From JBLIDK01 sp047632595 (lineage in GTDB: Bacteria > Bacteroidota > Bacteroidia > Sphingobacteriales > Sphingobacteriaceae), in the NCBI GenBank assembly GCA_047632595.1, contig JBLIDK010000008.1, positions 1 to 55,386 of the forward strand: a stretch of 55,386 nucleotides of DNA. The letters are read 5' to 3'. Positions 36,164 through 44,075 of the stretch are shown in pieces. The position numbers and the translations under genes were made by a program. The notes under the pieces are model-generated. The model was not told where the DNA came from. It worked only from the letters and a program-made list of their open reading frames with translations, and searched no databases. Within the stretch, counting starts at the first letter, position 1. The number at the start of each line of letters is the position of its first letter.

Positions 36164-36666
36164 TCTAATACGTATCCAATATCCCTTATACCAATTAACT
36201 CATCATTTCGCATATAATGCTTTAAATGAAGGGTGTATTCCCCTTTTTCTTTAAAGGCCGATTGATATACTATTTGAAGTTTGTTGGTGAATAAATTAGC
36301 AGCTCCAGTGCCTGTCCATCTTCCCGACTTATCTGCTAAAACAAACTCCATACGTTCTGAAACCAATTTTTTATGAGTAGGAGAAAGAAGATCTACCTGA
36401 ATATAAATGTTGCTATAATCATAGTCTGAAGTGTTTCTTAATAGCAAAAACATATCCAACGGAGTCTCATTTTCATTTATTTCAATCGAAAACTGAATAC
36501 TGTCTAAATAATTCCAACTTTCGTTGGAGAATTTATGAGTATCCTGCGAGATAGTTTCAGAACATGAGGAGAACAAAAAAACTGAACCTGTTACCAAAAT
36601 AGTTAAAGCCATTTTGGTAATAGAAATCATAGTGTTGTGTAAAGAGTAATGCTTAGAAGATGTCAT
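36142..36666 (-). CDS. gldH: Gliding lipoprotein GldH
   Basis: The 174-residue lipoprotein has a hydrophobic signal ending VFLFSSC (C35 from this start). The mature part (KFSNESWNYLDSIQFSIEI, then NETPLDMFLLLRN and SGRWTGTGAANL) matches GldH, a lipoprotein needed for gliding in Flavobacterium whose exact job is unknown. The first ATG overlaps the holB stop by one base; in-frame ATGs at 36630 and 36612 give shorter, more typical signal peptides. Location beside holB is conserved in the phylum. Confidence 0.87.
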   Translation of the reverse strand: MTSSKHYSLHNTMISITKMALTILVTGSVFLFSSCSETISQDTHKFSNESWNYLDSIQFSIEINENETPLDMFLLLRNTSDYDYSNIYIQVDLLSPTHKKLVSERMEFVLADKSGRWTGTGAANLFTNKLQIVYQSAFKEKGEYTLHLKHYMRNDELIGIRDIGYVLDYSDSFE

Positions 36667-37757
36667 TATGCTGTGATTTTGATTTTTGAACTTTGCATGA
36701 GTTTTATTAACTGTATGGTCATGTTGTTAAACAAGATTTTCGAATTTATATTTAATTGTATAGCGATCATTGCCTTATCAATCATCGCTTGAAACTGTTG
36801 CACAGCTTTATTTGGCCAGTTTGTAAAGATTGATTTTTCTTCACTTTCAATTGCACTATTATAAAGACTTTCTTCTAATAATACAGAGCAATAACTAAAG
36901 ACGGCTTTTTGATTTTCCTTAGATAAAGCTGCTAATTTAGTAGCCTGCCCAATGGCATTTATTCCATCGTTTGAAGAAATAGCACTTAGCCATTCAATCA
37001 AAATTGTGCCAAAAGATTCAGAAGAAGTATGGTTAATTAATTCAATCGCCTTTCCTAAATCGCCTTTTGTGGCTTTAAAAACCTCTGTTATTTTTTCGGT
37101 AGTTTCTTCTGGGAAATAAGTGAGGAGGTCATCTTTTTTAAACCCATTTATTTTAAACTGTTGAGTTCTAGAAAGAATAGTGTTCAATATTTTAAAAGGT
37201 TTTTCAGTTACGAAAATGATGTGCGTGTATTGAGGAGGCTCCTCAATAAACTTTAATAAGCTATTGCCTTCTTTGCCTAAAAATTCAGGTAACCAAAGAA
37301 TTAGGAACTTGTGTTTGCCTTGTTGTGCTTTATAAGCAAGGGTTTGTAAAATATTATGGCACTCAGCAATTGGAATGTTTGCTTGCTTATTTAAAGCATC
37401 TAATTTTTCGAGCCAACTATTTAAATTTAAATAAGGGTTAGCCTTTAGGGCTTCTCTAAATTGTTGAGATAAAGCATTACAGTTAGGGTAATCTTTTGAA
37501 GAAATAATTGGAAAAGAAAGACTTAAATCAATATAATTTAAACTACTTATTTGCTTGCAAGTTATGCATTTGCCGCAACTGTCGTTATCAATAGGAGAGT
37601 CGCATGAAACATATTGAGCTAAGGCCCATGAAAGAGCTAAACCTCCACCACCAGTTGGTGTATGCAGTAAAATAGCATGTGCTAAGCGACCAGAATTAAC
37701 AGCATGTGCTAATTTTGATTTCGCTTCTGACAATCCTGGAATATCTGCAAATCTCAT
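36666..37757 (-). CDS. holB: DNA polymerase III delta-prime-like clamp-loader subunit
   Basis: The 363-residue AAA+ protein belongs to the clamp loader that opens the sliding clamp on DNA. The degenerate P-loop region reads TPTGGGGLALSWALAQYV without the GKT of active ATPases, as is normal in delta-prime. A zinc module with four cysteines follows (CDSPIDNDSCGKCITC). FLILWLPEFLGKEGNSLLK and EEPPQYTHIIFVTEKP are typical of the family, with the SRTQQF sensor region. It heads a pair with gldH and is divergent from ruvX. Confidence 0.9.
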   Translation of the reverse strand: MRFADIPGLSEAKSKLAHAVNSGRLAHAILLHTPTGGGGLALSWALAQYVSCDSPIDNDSCGKCITCKQISSLNYIDLSLSFPIISSKDYPNCNALSQQFREALKANPYLNLNSWLEKLDALNKQANIPIAECHNILQTLAYKAQQGKHKFLILWLPEFLGKEGNSLLKFIEEPPQYTHIIFVTEKPFKILNTILSRTQQFKINGFKKDDLLTYFPEETTEKITEVFKATKGDLGKAIELINHTSSESFGTILIEWLSAISSNDGINAIGQATKLAALSKENQKAVFSYCSVLLEESLYNSAIESEEKSIFTNWPNKAVQQFQAMIDKAMIAIQLNINSKILFNNMTIQLIKLMQSSKIKITA

Positions 37758-37761
37758 ACAA

Positions 37762-37769
37762 CAAAGCTA
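37762..37769 (-). promoter_or_regulatory. -7 box (TAGCTTTG) of holB
   Basis: An exact TAnnTTTG match only 4 nt before the holB ATG, with TTG 23 nt upstream. It predicts an almost leaderless transcript. Confidence 0.5.
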
Positions 37770-37809
37770 TACAATTACTGAATATTGTAGGACAATAGTT
37801 TCAACTTGT

Positions 37810-37817
37810 TATTTTTG
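37810..37817 (+). promoter_or_regulatory. -7 box (TATTTTTG) of ruvX-def
   Basis: An exact TAnnTTTG match only 4 nt before the ruvX ATG, with TTG 22 nt upstream. It mirrors the divergent holB promoter. Confidence 0.55.
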
Positions 37818-37821
37818 CACC

Positions 37822-38235
37822 ATGGCAAGAGTTCTTTCATTTGATTATGGCACTAAACGTATCGGTATTGCAGTAACCGACCCAATGCAAATTATTGCTA
37901 GCGGTTTGGATGTTATTCATCCCGACAAGGTGTTTGAATTTATAAAAAACTACTTACAACAAGAAGAAGTTGAGCGCTTTGTGGTAGGAGAGGCAAAAGA
38001 CATGAGAGGAAACGACTCTAGGAGCATGTCGCACATTAAAGGTTTTGTACGAAAACTAGAACGAGAATTCCCAGAAATACCTATTACCATGATCGATGAA
38101 CGCTTTACTTCAAAGATTGCTAAGGATAGTATTCTTAGCTTAGGGCTCTCAAAATCGAAACGTTCTAATAAGGAACTTGTTGATAAAGTTAGCGCGACCA
38201 TTATTTTACAATCGTATTTAGAAACACAGCAATGA
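37822..38235 (+). CDS. ruvX: YqgF/RuvX-family RNase H-fold nuclease
   Basis: The 137-residue protein has the RNase H-like fold start LSFDYGTKRIGIAVTDP, then VVGEAKDM, IDERFTS with the catalytic Glu, and a C-terminal DKVSATIILQSYLE. The family is called putative Holliday junction resolvase; work in other bacteria also supports a role in 16S rRNA 5' processing. It overlaps def by 4 bp. Confidence 0.92.
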   Translation: MARVLSFDYGTKRIGIAVTDPMQIIASGLDVIHPDKVFEFIKNYLQQEEVERFVVGEAKDMRGNDSRSMSHIKGFVRKLEREFPEIPITMIDERFTSKIAKDSILSLGLSKSKRSNKELVDKVSATIILQSYLETQQ

Positions 38236-38792
38236 TATTACCTATTTTCGCATATGGCAACCCTGTTTTAAAACGTAAGGCAGATGACATTCCAAAAGAC
38301 CATAAAGGGATACATGATTTAATTAAAAACATGTTTAATACTATGGATAATGCCAAAGGTGTTGGACTAGCAGGACCGCAAGTTGGGCAAAGTTTAAGAA
38401 TTTTTGTGGTAGACACTACTGTGTTTGATGAAGAGGAAGAAGTACTACCTATGCGTAAAGCATTCATTAATGCACAAATGTTAGATGAATCTGGTAAAAT
38501 TTGGCCTTATAGTGAAGGTTGCTTAAGTATTCCTGAAGTGCGTGAAGATGTGAGTCGTAAATCAGAAATAAAAATTAAATACTACGACGAAAATTTTAAA
38601 GAGCACATAGAAGAGTTTGATGGAATTCCTGCAAGAATCATTCAACACGAATATGATCACATTGAAGGAATTTTATTTACAGATTATTTAGCTCCTTTGA
38701 GAAAAAGAATGCTAAAAAAGACTTTAGAACGAATAAGTAAAGGACAAATTCCTTTAGATTATAAGATGAAGTTTAATTTGAAGCTAAGATAG
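38232..38792 (+). CDS. def: Peptide deformylase
   Basis: The 186-residue metalloenzyme removes the formyl group from new proteins. The three motifs are G43-VGLAGPQ, EGCLSIP with C97, and QHEYDHIEG with H139, E140 and H143. Length is typical of type I deformylase. It overlaps ruvX by 4 bp, and its stop lies one base from the stop of the convergent gene. Confidence 0.97.
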   Translation: MILPIFAYGNPVLKRKADDIPKDHKGIHDLIKNMFNTMDNAKGVGLAGPQVGQSLRIFVVDTTVFDEEEEVLPMRKAFINAQMLDESGKIWPYSEGCLSIPEVREDVSRKSEIKIKYYDENFKEHIEEFDGIPARIIQHEYDHIEGILFTDYLAPLRKRMLKKTLERISKGQIPLDYKMKFNLKLR

Positions 38793-38793
38793 A

Positions 38794-39405
38794 TTACTTG
38801 TTTTCCTTAATGGAGTTGAAAAACTCAGCCCACTTTAGCGGGTTTAGAATAGAAATAGGCATCAGCTGACCTTTGTAATAGGAGCGGGCAGCTTCTCTTT
38901 GTAAATATAATTTTCCAGACTCTCTACCATCATAAGCAAGCACTTCTCTGTACTGAGCTAAAGTTTCGCCACTAATATTTCTTCTCGCACGCTCATAATC
39001 ATCATCTGGTATATCAAAACGAAGGAAGGCTTCTTTAAAATCTTCTTTTGATGGCCAAGGGAAAACATCAACCGGTTCAAATACGATTGTGTCTTTCACT
39101 AGTTCAATAATACTATAAACAATATCTTTTTCACCGTATTCTTCCACAAGAAGAAGTTGAGTTTTATAACCAATACAGCTAAATTGAATGGTGTCTCCTG
39201 GCAAAACTGCAAACGAAAAATATCCTTTAAAATCGGCTATTGTACCTCTCCCATTACTAATATTATATACACTAGTTAGAGGGATTGGAGTTAAAATGTT
39301 TTTTCTAACCGCTACTCCAGAGAGTTGTACTAATTTATCATTCGTTTGGCCATATGAAAGGGCAAATGAACTTAGTATTAGAAATAAAACAATGAATTTT
39401 CTCAC
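38794..39405 (-). CDS. Exported protein with carboxypeptidase-regulatory-like domain
   Basis: The 203-residue protein has a signal peptide (RKFIVLFLILSSFALSYGQ) and a beta-sandwich of the CarboxypepD-regulatory type (LSGVAVRKNILTPIPLTSVY, then GTIADFKGYFSFAVLPGDTI and FSCIGYKTQ). That fold is common at the start of TonB-linked outer-membrane proteins, but no plug or barrel follows here. The C-terminal third is charged and unrecognised. Function is unknown. It reads away from the NifU-domain gene, 40 bp downstream. Confidence 0.8.
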   Translation of the reverse strand: MRKFIVLFLILSSFALSYGQTNDKLVQLSGVAVRKNILTPIPLTSVYNISNGRGTIADFKGYFSFAVLPGDTIQFSCIGYKTQLLLVEEYGEKDIVYSIIELVKDTIVFEPVDVFPWPSKEDFKEAFLRFDIPDDDYERARRNISGETLAQYREVLAYDGRESGKLYLQREAARSYYKGQLMPISILNPLKWAEFFNSIKENK

Positions 39406-39445
39406 AGATGGATTTAAAACGATAAATTTTTAAGCTTAGTGTTTA

Positions 39446-39751
39446 CTAACCCATTCTTTCCTTAACTGCATCTGGAATTACAGCTTCGGGATCATCGAAA
39501 TCAGTTATGTTTAAAGCTTCAACAGCGGTAATTTCAGGAACAGCACGTTTTAACGCTTGCTCCACACCTGCTTTTAAGGTCATCATACTCATTGGGCAAG
39601 AGCCACAAGCGCCAAGAAGTCGAAGAACAACAGTATTGTCCTCTTTAATGTCACTTACCTCAACATTTCCACCATCAGCCTCTAAAAAAGGTCTAATAGA
39701 ATCCAATGCTTCTTCTATTCTAGGTAATAATACGTGGTCTTCTAATTTCAT
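39446..39751 (-). CDS. NifU C-terminal-domain Fe-S scaffold protein
   Basis: From the ATG at 39751 the protein has 101 residues, all one NfuA/NifU C-terminal domain: FLEADGGNVEV, then LRLLGACGSCPMSMMTLKAG with C49 and C52, which together bind a cluster in the dimer. It delivers Fe-S clusters to client proteins. The upstream frame start lies inside the -7 box and is rejected. The gene follows mrp, another Fe-S carrier, and has its own promoter. Confidence 0.92.
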   Translation of the reverse strand: MKLEDHVLLPRIEEALDSIRPFLEADGGNVEVSDIKEDNTVVLRLLGACGSCPMSMMTLKAGVEQALKRAVPEITAVEALNITDFDDPEAVIPDAVKERMG

Positions 39752-39769
39752 AGTTAATATGATATAGTG

Positions 39770-39777
39770 CAAAGTTA
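39770..39777 (-). promoter_or_regulatory. -7 box (TAACTTTG) of the NifU-domain gene
   Basis: An exact TAnnTTTG match on the minus strand, 18 nt before the ATG at 39751; it fixes that start. Confidence 0.55.
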
Positions 39778-39795
39778 CGAAATACTCGCTTAGCT

Positions 39796-40890
39796 TTAGC
39801 TATGTGCGACTTCCGCTTTATCTGCTTTAGGTTTACTGTTAATTATTGATAATTGCTGAGCAACAGACATCGCAATGTCTCTAAAAGCACCGCTTACAAT
39901 TTCGTTTTCATTTAGAACTGCTGGCATTCCTTCGTCACCAGCTTCTCTTACGGCTTGAACAATTGGAATTGATCCTAAAAATGGTACTTGATATTCTTCT
40001 GCTAGTTTCTTGCCACCATCTTGTCCAAAAATGTAATACTTGTTGTTTGGAAGCTCAGCTGGAGTAAAGTAAGCCATGTTTTCTACGATTCCTATAACAG
40101 GGGTTTCTAATTGCTTTACCTTAAACATGTTGATTGCCTTTTTAGCATCAGCTAAAGCCACTTCTTGTGGGGTAGTAACTACTACAGCGCCAGTAACAGG
40201 AAACTGCTGCATTAGTGTCAAGTGAATATCACCTGTCCCTGGAGGCATGTCAATTACTAAGTAATCCAAATCACCCCAGTAAGCATCATTAAAAAATTGC
40301 TTTAACGCGCTACTTACCATAGGGCCTCTCCAAGGAATTGCTTGATCTCCTTCAGTAAAGAAACCAATTGATAGAATTTTTACTCCGAATTGCTCAATTG
40401 GTAACATGTAGTTTTTTCCATCACGAGTAGTTTGTTTTGGCTTTTGACCTAATAAATTAAACATTGTTGGAATCGATGGTCCATAAATATCAGCATCTAT
40501 TAAGCCTACTCGAGCACCTTGTTTTTGAAGAGATACAGCAAGATTACTTGCTACAGTTGATTTCCCAACGCCACCTTTACCAGAAACTACGGCGATAATA
40601 TTTCCTATTGCACTTCCACCAGAAGGTGCTTGAACCGTAGGTTTCACATTTGCAGTTACGTGCATATCAATTTCAGCGTCCTTATCAACTAAATGCCAAA
40701 TTGCATTTTTGCAAGCTTGGGTTAGCATGTCTTTCATCGGACAAGCTGGAGTAGTTAACATCAAGGTAAACTTGACATTTTTATCTTTAATTTCTAAATC
40801 TTGAATCATTCCAAGCGTAACAAGGTCTTTTTTAAGATCTGGATCTTCTACGTTAGATAATGCTTCTAGTATTTTTTCTTTTGTAATCAT
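39796..40890 (-). CDS. Mrp/ApbC/NBP35-type iron-sulfur cluster carrier
   Basis: The 364-residue P-loop ATPase has an N-terminal MIP18/DUF59 domain (about 1-85, with the C50 segment TPACPMKD) and a deviant Walker A, SGKGGVGKST (103-112), followed by the DMPPGTGD box. The CxxC often found near the end of Mrp is not seen in its usual place. It carries Fe-S clusters to apo-enzymes. It stands just upstream of the NifU-domain gene on the same strand, which supports a shared role. Confidence 0.93.
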   Translation of the reverse strand: MITKEKILEALSNVEDPDLKKDLVTLGMIQDLEIKDKNVKFTLMLTTPACPMKDMLTQACKNAIWHLVDKDAEIDMHVTANVKPTVQAPSGGSAIGNIIAVVSGKGGVGKSTVASNLAVSLQKQGARVGLIDADIYGPSIPTMFNLLGQKPKQTTRDGKNYMLPIEQFGVKILSIGFFTEGDQAIPWRGPMVSSALKQFFNDAYWGDLDYLVIDMPPGTGDIHLTLMQQFPVTGAVVVTTPQEVALADAKKAINMFKVKQLETPVIGIVENMAYFTPAELPNNKYYIFGQDGGKKLAEEYQVPFLGSIPIVQAVREAGDEGMPAVLNENEIVSGAFRDIAMSVAQQLSIINSKPKADKAEVAHS

Positions 40891-40908
40891 TGTAAACTAT
40901 TGGTTTTG

Positions 40909-40916
40909 CAAAGGTA
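40909..40916 (-). promoter_or_regulatory. -7 box (TACCTTTG) of mrp
   Basis: An exact TAnnTTTG match on the minus strand, 18 nt before the mrp ATG. Confidence 0.55.
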
Positions 40917-41014
40917 CGGACTTAACACATGAGATAAAAGAATGTTTTACTGTAGTTTATATGTTTTTAATAAAAAATAATTCTACATTCATCGAGCTAA
41001 ACCAAAATTAGATT

Positions 41015-41423
41015 ATGTTATTTAAAAACTTAATACTTCTTTCTTCTCTTGTTATTACTATCTACTTCATGTTCAAAAGATGCTGAAATTGTGGGGGTTG
41101 AAATAACTTACCCTGATGGGGCAGACACTATTTACCAAGACGCAATAGTTTCATACAAGGCGCTGGTAATAAATGATAAGAAAGCATTTCTTACATTATA
41201 TAGTTTTGTTAAGGGGGGGGAGTCTACCAATTCAAAAGATTTTGTGTTTGAATCTGTATATGATACTGATGGGAATGGTGAATATATTGATCCAGTTTTG
41301 ATGCACCTTCCAGATACTGGTGTTTACCTATTTCAAGTACTAGTTGAAAATGCAAAAGATGATAAGAATGGCGATTTTACTGCTGATTTTATTGAAATGC
41401 CAATAAAGGTATTTCCTAAATAA
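41015..41423 (+). pseudogene. Frameshifted small lipoprotein with a G8 tract
   Basis: The ATG at 41015 opens a signal peptide (MLFKNLILLSS) that runs out of frame. The continuation lies one base over, from 41049 (TTG), as LLLLSTSCSKDAE, followed by about 110 residues to the stop. Joining the frames near 41048 gives a normal lipoprotein signal with lipobox Cys. The mature part is Asp/Glu-rich with TDGN and KNGD segments and no known domain. Positions 41213-41220 are eight Gs in a row, rare in this AT-rich DNA. Either the gene is decaying, it is phase-variable, or there are sequencing errors. Confidence 0.55.
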
Positions 41424-41439
41424 ACTTAAAAATTAAAAC

Positions 41440-42557
41440 ATTTTACTGGAGTTAAAGTAGAAGAAGGAAATTGGGATTTTGATATTCAAGAGATGGAGAA
41501 AGATCCTGATAATATCAACAAAAGACTAAAATCACAGATAAGGCATTTACAAGATGTCTACTTGAGATATAGTAGAAATGGCGATTATTAATTAGCACAA
41601 ATTAAATCTGATTTTAAAGATTCATTTGAGAATAAAGGTCTTGAAGATGATTTCTTTAGAGCCTACGACAACTTTTTAGCAATTATTTCAGAGGAAAAAA
41701 AAACTAGTTCAATTGCAGTTTATTAGGTTGTTAAAAAAGATTTATATGAATTTCAACGACTAACCGGGTCACCAATTGCTTTATATCGATTGAATAAAAC
41801 GTTTGGAACTTTTTTTTCACACTTTTTAATTAAGGCACCAGGAAATTCAAACAGTACTGTAAATAAGAAGCTTAAGGCTTTAAATGTATTTTGCCAATAT
41901 GTTCATATTAATGAAGGTGCAAAGGTTTCAGCAGTAATTGATAAAACAAATCGATTAAAAACGGATATTCCTAATAAGACTTTTTTAACAGAGCAAGAGT
42001 TGAGTAAGGTTTTCAATTTAAACTTAAACAAGTATCCAAATCTAATTCTTGCCAGAGATTTATTTCTTTTTGGTTGTTTTACTGGCTTAAAGTACACAGA
42101 TATTCAGAAGTTAAAAAATTCAGACATCGTAAATGGGAAGATTAAAATAATCGGAGCTTTTGGAACTGAAGTGCGTATTCCCTTAAATAATTATGCGAAT
42201 ATGATTTTAAACAAGTAATAGTACACAAGAGGAGAATTGTTTTCCATTGCTAAAAAATATTTACCTCACCAAGCGTACTAAGCAAGTGGGAAAAATAGTA
42301 GGTTTAGAGACCATTTGTTGATTCGACTCATTTATTGGTGATGAAAAAAACACAGTGGAAAGCCTATTTATGAATTACTTTCGTCAAATGTGGCGCCAAT
42401 AACATATGCTGTTCTTTCACTACGGGCAGGTATGCGACCGCAATTTTTAATACATATTATGGGGCAAAAGAACATGAATGATTTAATGAGGCATGCTTTT
42501 GATGACAGCCCATTACTTGAGGTAGAAATTGTTGGAATAAAAAGGTATTTTAATTAA
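41440..42557 (+). pseudogene. Degenerate Bacteroidota tyrosine recombinase
   Basis: A series of frames broken by in-frame stops and shifts together reads like a phage-type integrase. It starts with an arm-binding region (GVKVEEGNWDFDIQEMEKD), then core-binding (KAPGNSNSTVNKKLKALNVF) and a box I region reading FGCFTGLKYTDIQKLKNSD, where the usual catalytic arginine is lysine. Near 42394 it resumes with APITYAVLSLRAGMRPQF, then HIMGQKNMNDLMRHAF, where the nucleophile tyrosine appears to be histidine and the HxxR segment is missing. The longest open piece is 41790-42218. It is plainly inactive and marks an old insertion between mrp and the FAS1 gene. Confidence 0.75.
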
Positions 42558-42565
42558 ATATTAAC

Positions 42566-42573
42566 TAGATTTG
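42566..42573 (+). promoter_or_regulatory. -7 box (TAGATTTG) of the FAS1 gene
   Basis: An exact TAnnTTTG match 25 nt before the ATG at 42599, just past the recombinase remnant. Confidence 0.5.
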
Positions 42574-42598
42574 CGCTTTATTTAAAGCAACATACAAA

Positions 42599-43162
42599 AT
42601 GAGAAAATTAACATTATTACTAATGATTACTGCAGTTGTAGGATTTACAGCATGTAGTGGTGGTGCTAACTCTAAAGCAGAGATGGCTAAACAAGAAGAA
42701 ATGGCACAAGCAAAAGCAGATTCAATTGCTGCAGCTGCTGAAGCAATGGCGTCAATGGACGTAGTTGCAACTGCTATGGCTAACGAAAACTTTACTACAC
42801 TATGTGCTGCTGTTAAAGCTGCTGGTTTAGTTGAAGCATTACAAGGAGACGGACCTTTTACAATTTTCGCTCCAACTAACGAAGCATTCGCTGCTCTTCC
42901 TGAAGGAACAGTAGAGAATCTTTTAAAGCCAGAAAACAAAGCGAAATTACAAGCAATTTTAACTTACCACGTTGTACCTGGAAAAGTTATGGCTGCTGAT
43001 GTAACTACAATGATGGCTCCTACCGTTAACGGTAAAGAGTGTAGCGTTGTTGTTAGTGATGCTGGTGTTATGGTTGACGGTGCTAACGTAACTGCAACTG
43101 ACATTGAGTGCTCTAACGGAGTAATTCATGTAATTGATAAAGTTATCATGCCTAAAATGTAA
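42599..43162 (+). CDS. FAS1 (fasciclin)-domain lipoprotein
   Basis: The 187-residue lipoprotein has its signal ending FTAC at C19, an Ala/Glu/Lys-rich spacer (about 20-50), then one fasciclin domain: GPFTIFAPTNEAFAALPEGT, ILTYHVVPGKVMAADV and the closing GVIHVIDKVIMP. FAS1 domains mediate adhesion or, in some bacteria, stress-related matrix roles. Codon use is highly biased toward common codons, suggesting strong expression. It has its own promoter box and a strong terminator. Confidence 0.92.
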   Translation: MRKLTLLLMITAVVGFTACSGGANSKAEMAKQEEMAQAKADSIAAAAEAMASMDVVATAMANENFTTLCAAVKAAGLVEALQGDGPFTIFAPTNEAFAALPEGTVENLLKPENKAKLQAILTYHVVPGKVMAADVTTMMAPTVNGKECSVVVSDAGVMVDGANVTATDIECSNGVIHVIDKVIMPKM

Positions 43163-43183
43163 TTACATTTAGGTATTAATAAA

Positions 43184-43218
43184 AAACCTTGTTGTGAGTT
43201 AATCACAACAGGGTTTTT
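43184..43218. terminator. Bidirectional terminator between FAS1 and DUF3108 genes
   Basis: ACC-T-TGTTGTGA pairs with TCACAACA-G-GGT around GTTAA, with A-runs on the left and T-runs on the right. It ends at the stop of the convergent gene. Confidence 0.85.
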
Positions 43219-44022
43219 TTATGAACTTACTTTTGATAAAAGTGGATATTTAGTTCCAGAGTATTTAGATAATTCCACGTACATAGAACCCAAAAATAAA
43301 TCCACTGTAACTTGAACAGGGATTCGGTTTTTGTCATCTGTTACCCATAAATAGGTGTCTCCCCCTTCAGCGAAAAACCCACCTTCTAAAACACCAATTT
43401 TATATTTTAGACACTTAAATTTGCCTGCTTTAGTCTTTACTTCCTCACGTTCAATAAACTCCACTGCAACATCAAAAACTGTATCCTGTAAGAAAATAGT
43501 AAAGGCGAATTTCTTTTTACTATCAGCTTCTTCGGTTGCTATAGATCGTGCATAATACATAGCACTTATAAAATCATGCACTCCTGTTGGAATTGGAAGT
43601 GTTCTTTTACTAGGGTCTTTTTTTTTCTTGTCGATAAAAACTTCTTTCTCAAAATGATTAAAGTGATTATCTACTAATCGTCTATAACGCCCTTCATTAA
43701 TGTTCTCTTTAAACAACCAAGGTACTAAGGCATACTTATCAATATAACTTTCAAATTCATCGTCAACTTTGAAAAGGGTTCTAAATCCACCAGTTGTTTT
43801 TCCATTTGCCACCACATGAAAAGCGCTTCTGTTATTGAACGTTTCGCTGGTCGCTTTCACTTCTAAAGTTGCTTCTGCAGCTTTTATAAAACCGTAACCA
43901 ACGCTATACTCCAATTTCTCACCTTCCTTAAAAGCGTAGTTAGAAACAACATCAAATAATTGTGCCTTGGCATTAATGCCAAAAAACGAACAAATAAGAA
44001 AATAGAGAAAGTACCTTTTCAT
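43219..44022 (-). CDS. Exported DUF3108 protein
   Basis: The 267-residue protein has a signal peptide (KRYFLYFLICSFFGINAKAQ) and then a single beta-rich domain matching DUF3108: FKEGEKLEYSVGYGFIKAAE, AFHVVANGKTTGGF, then GVHDFISAMYYARS and TYLWVTDDKNRIPVQV. The family is exported or outer-membrane-associated, with no established enzyme function. It shares a bidirectional terminator with the FAS1 gene and lies 53 bp downstream of polA. Confidence 0.88.
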   Translation of the reverse strand: MKRYFLYFLICSFFGINAKAQLFDVVSNYAFKEGEKLEYSVGYGFIKAAEATLEVKATSETFNNRSAFHVVANGKTTGGFRTLFKVDDEFESYIDKYALVPWLFKENINEGRYRRLVDNHFNHFEKEVFIDKKKKDPSKRTLPIPTGVHDFISAMYYARSIATEEADSKKKFAFTIFLQDTVFDVAVEFIEREEVKTKAGKFKCLKYKIGVLEGGFFAEGGDTYLWVTDDKNRIPVQVTVDLFLGSMYVELSKYSGTKYPLLSKVSS

Positions 44023-44075
44023 AATTACTTTGTTTACATCTAAGATAACTTAAAAGGCAAATAGTTTAACAAGTA

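Noticed and set aside
39752..39772. Upstream start for the NifU-domain protein
   Set aside because: It is a TTG lying in the promoter box itself; the ATG at 39751 is correct.
41790..42218. 142-codon frame as a working gene
   Set aside because: It is the middle piece of the decayed recombinase, lacking the HxxR and tyrosine parts.
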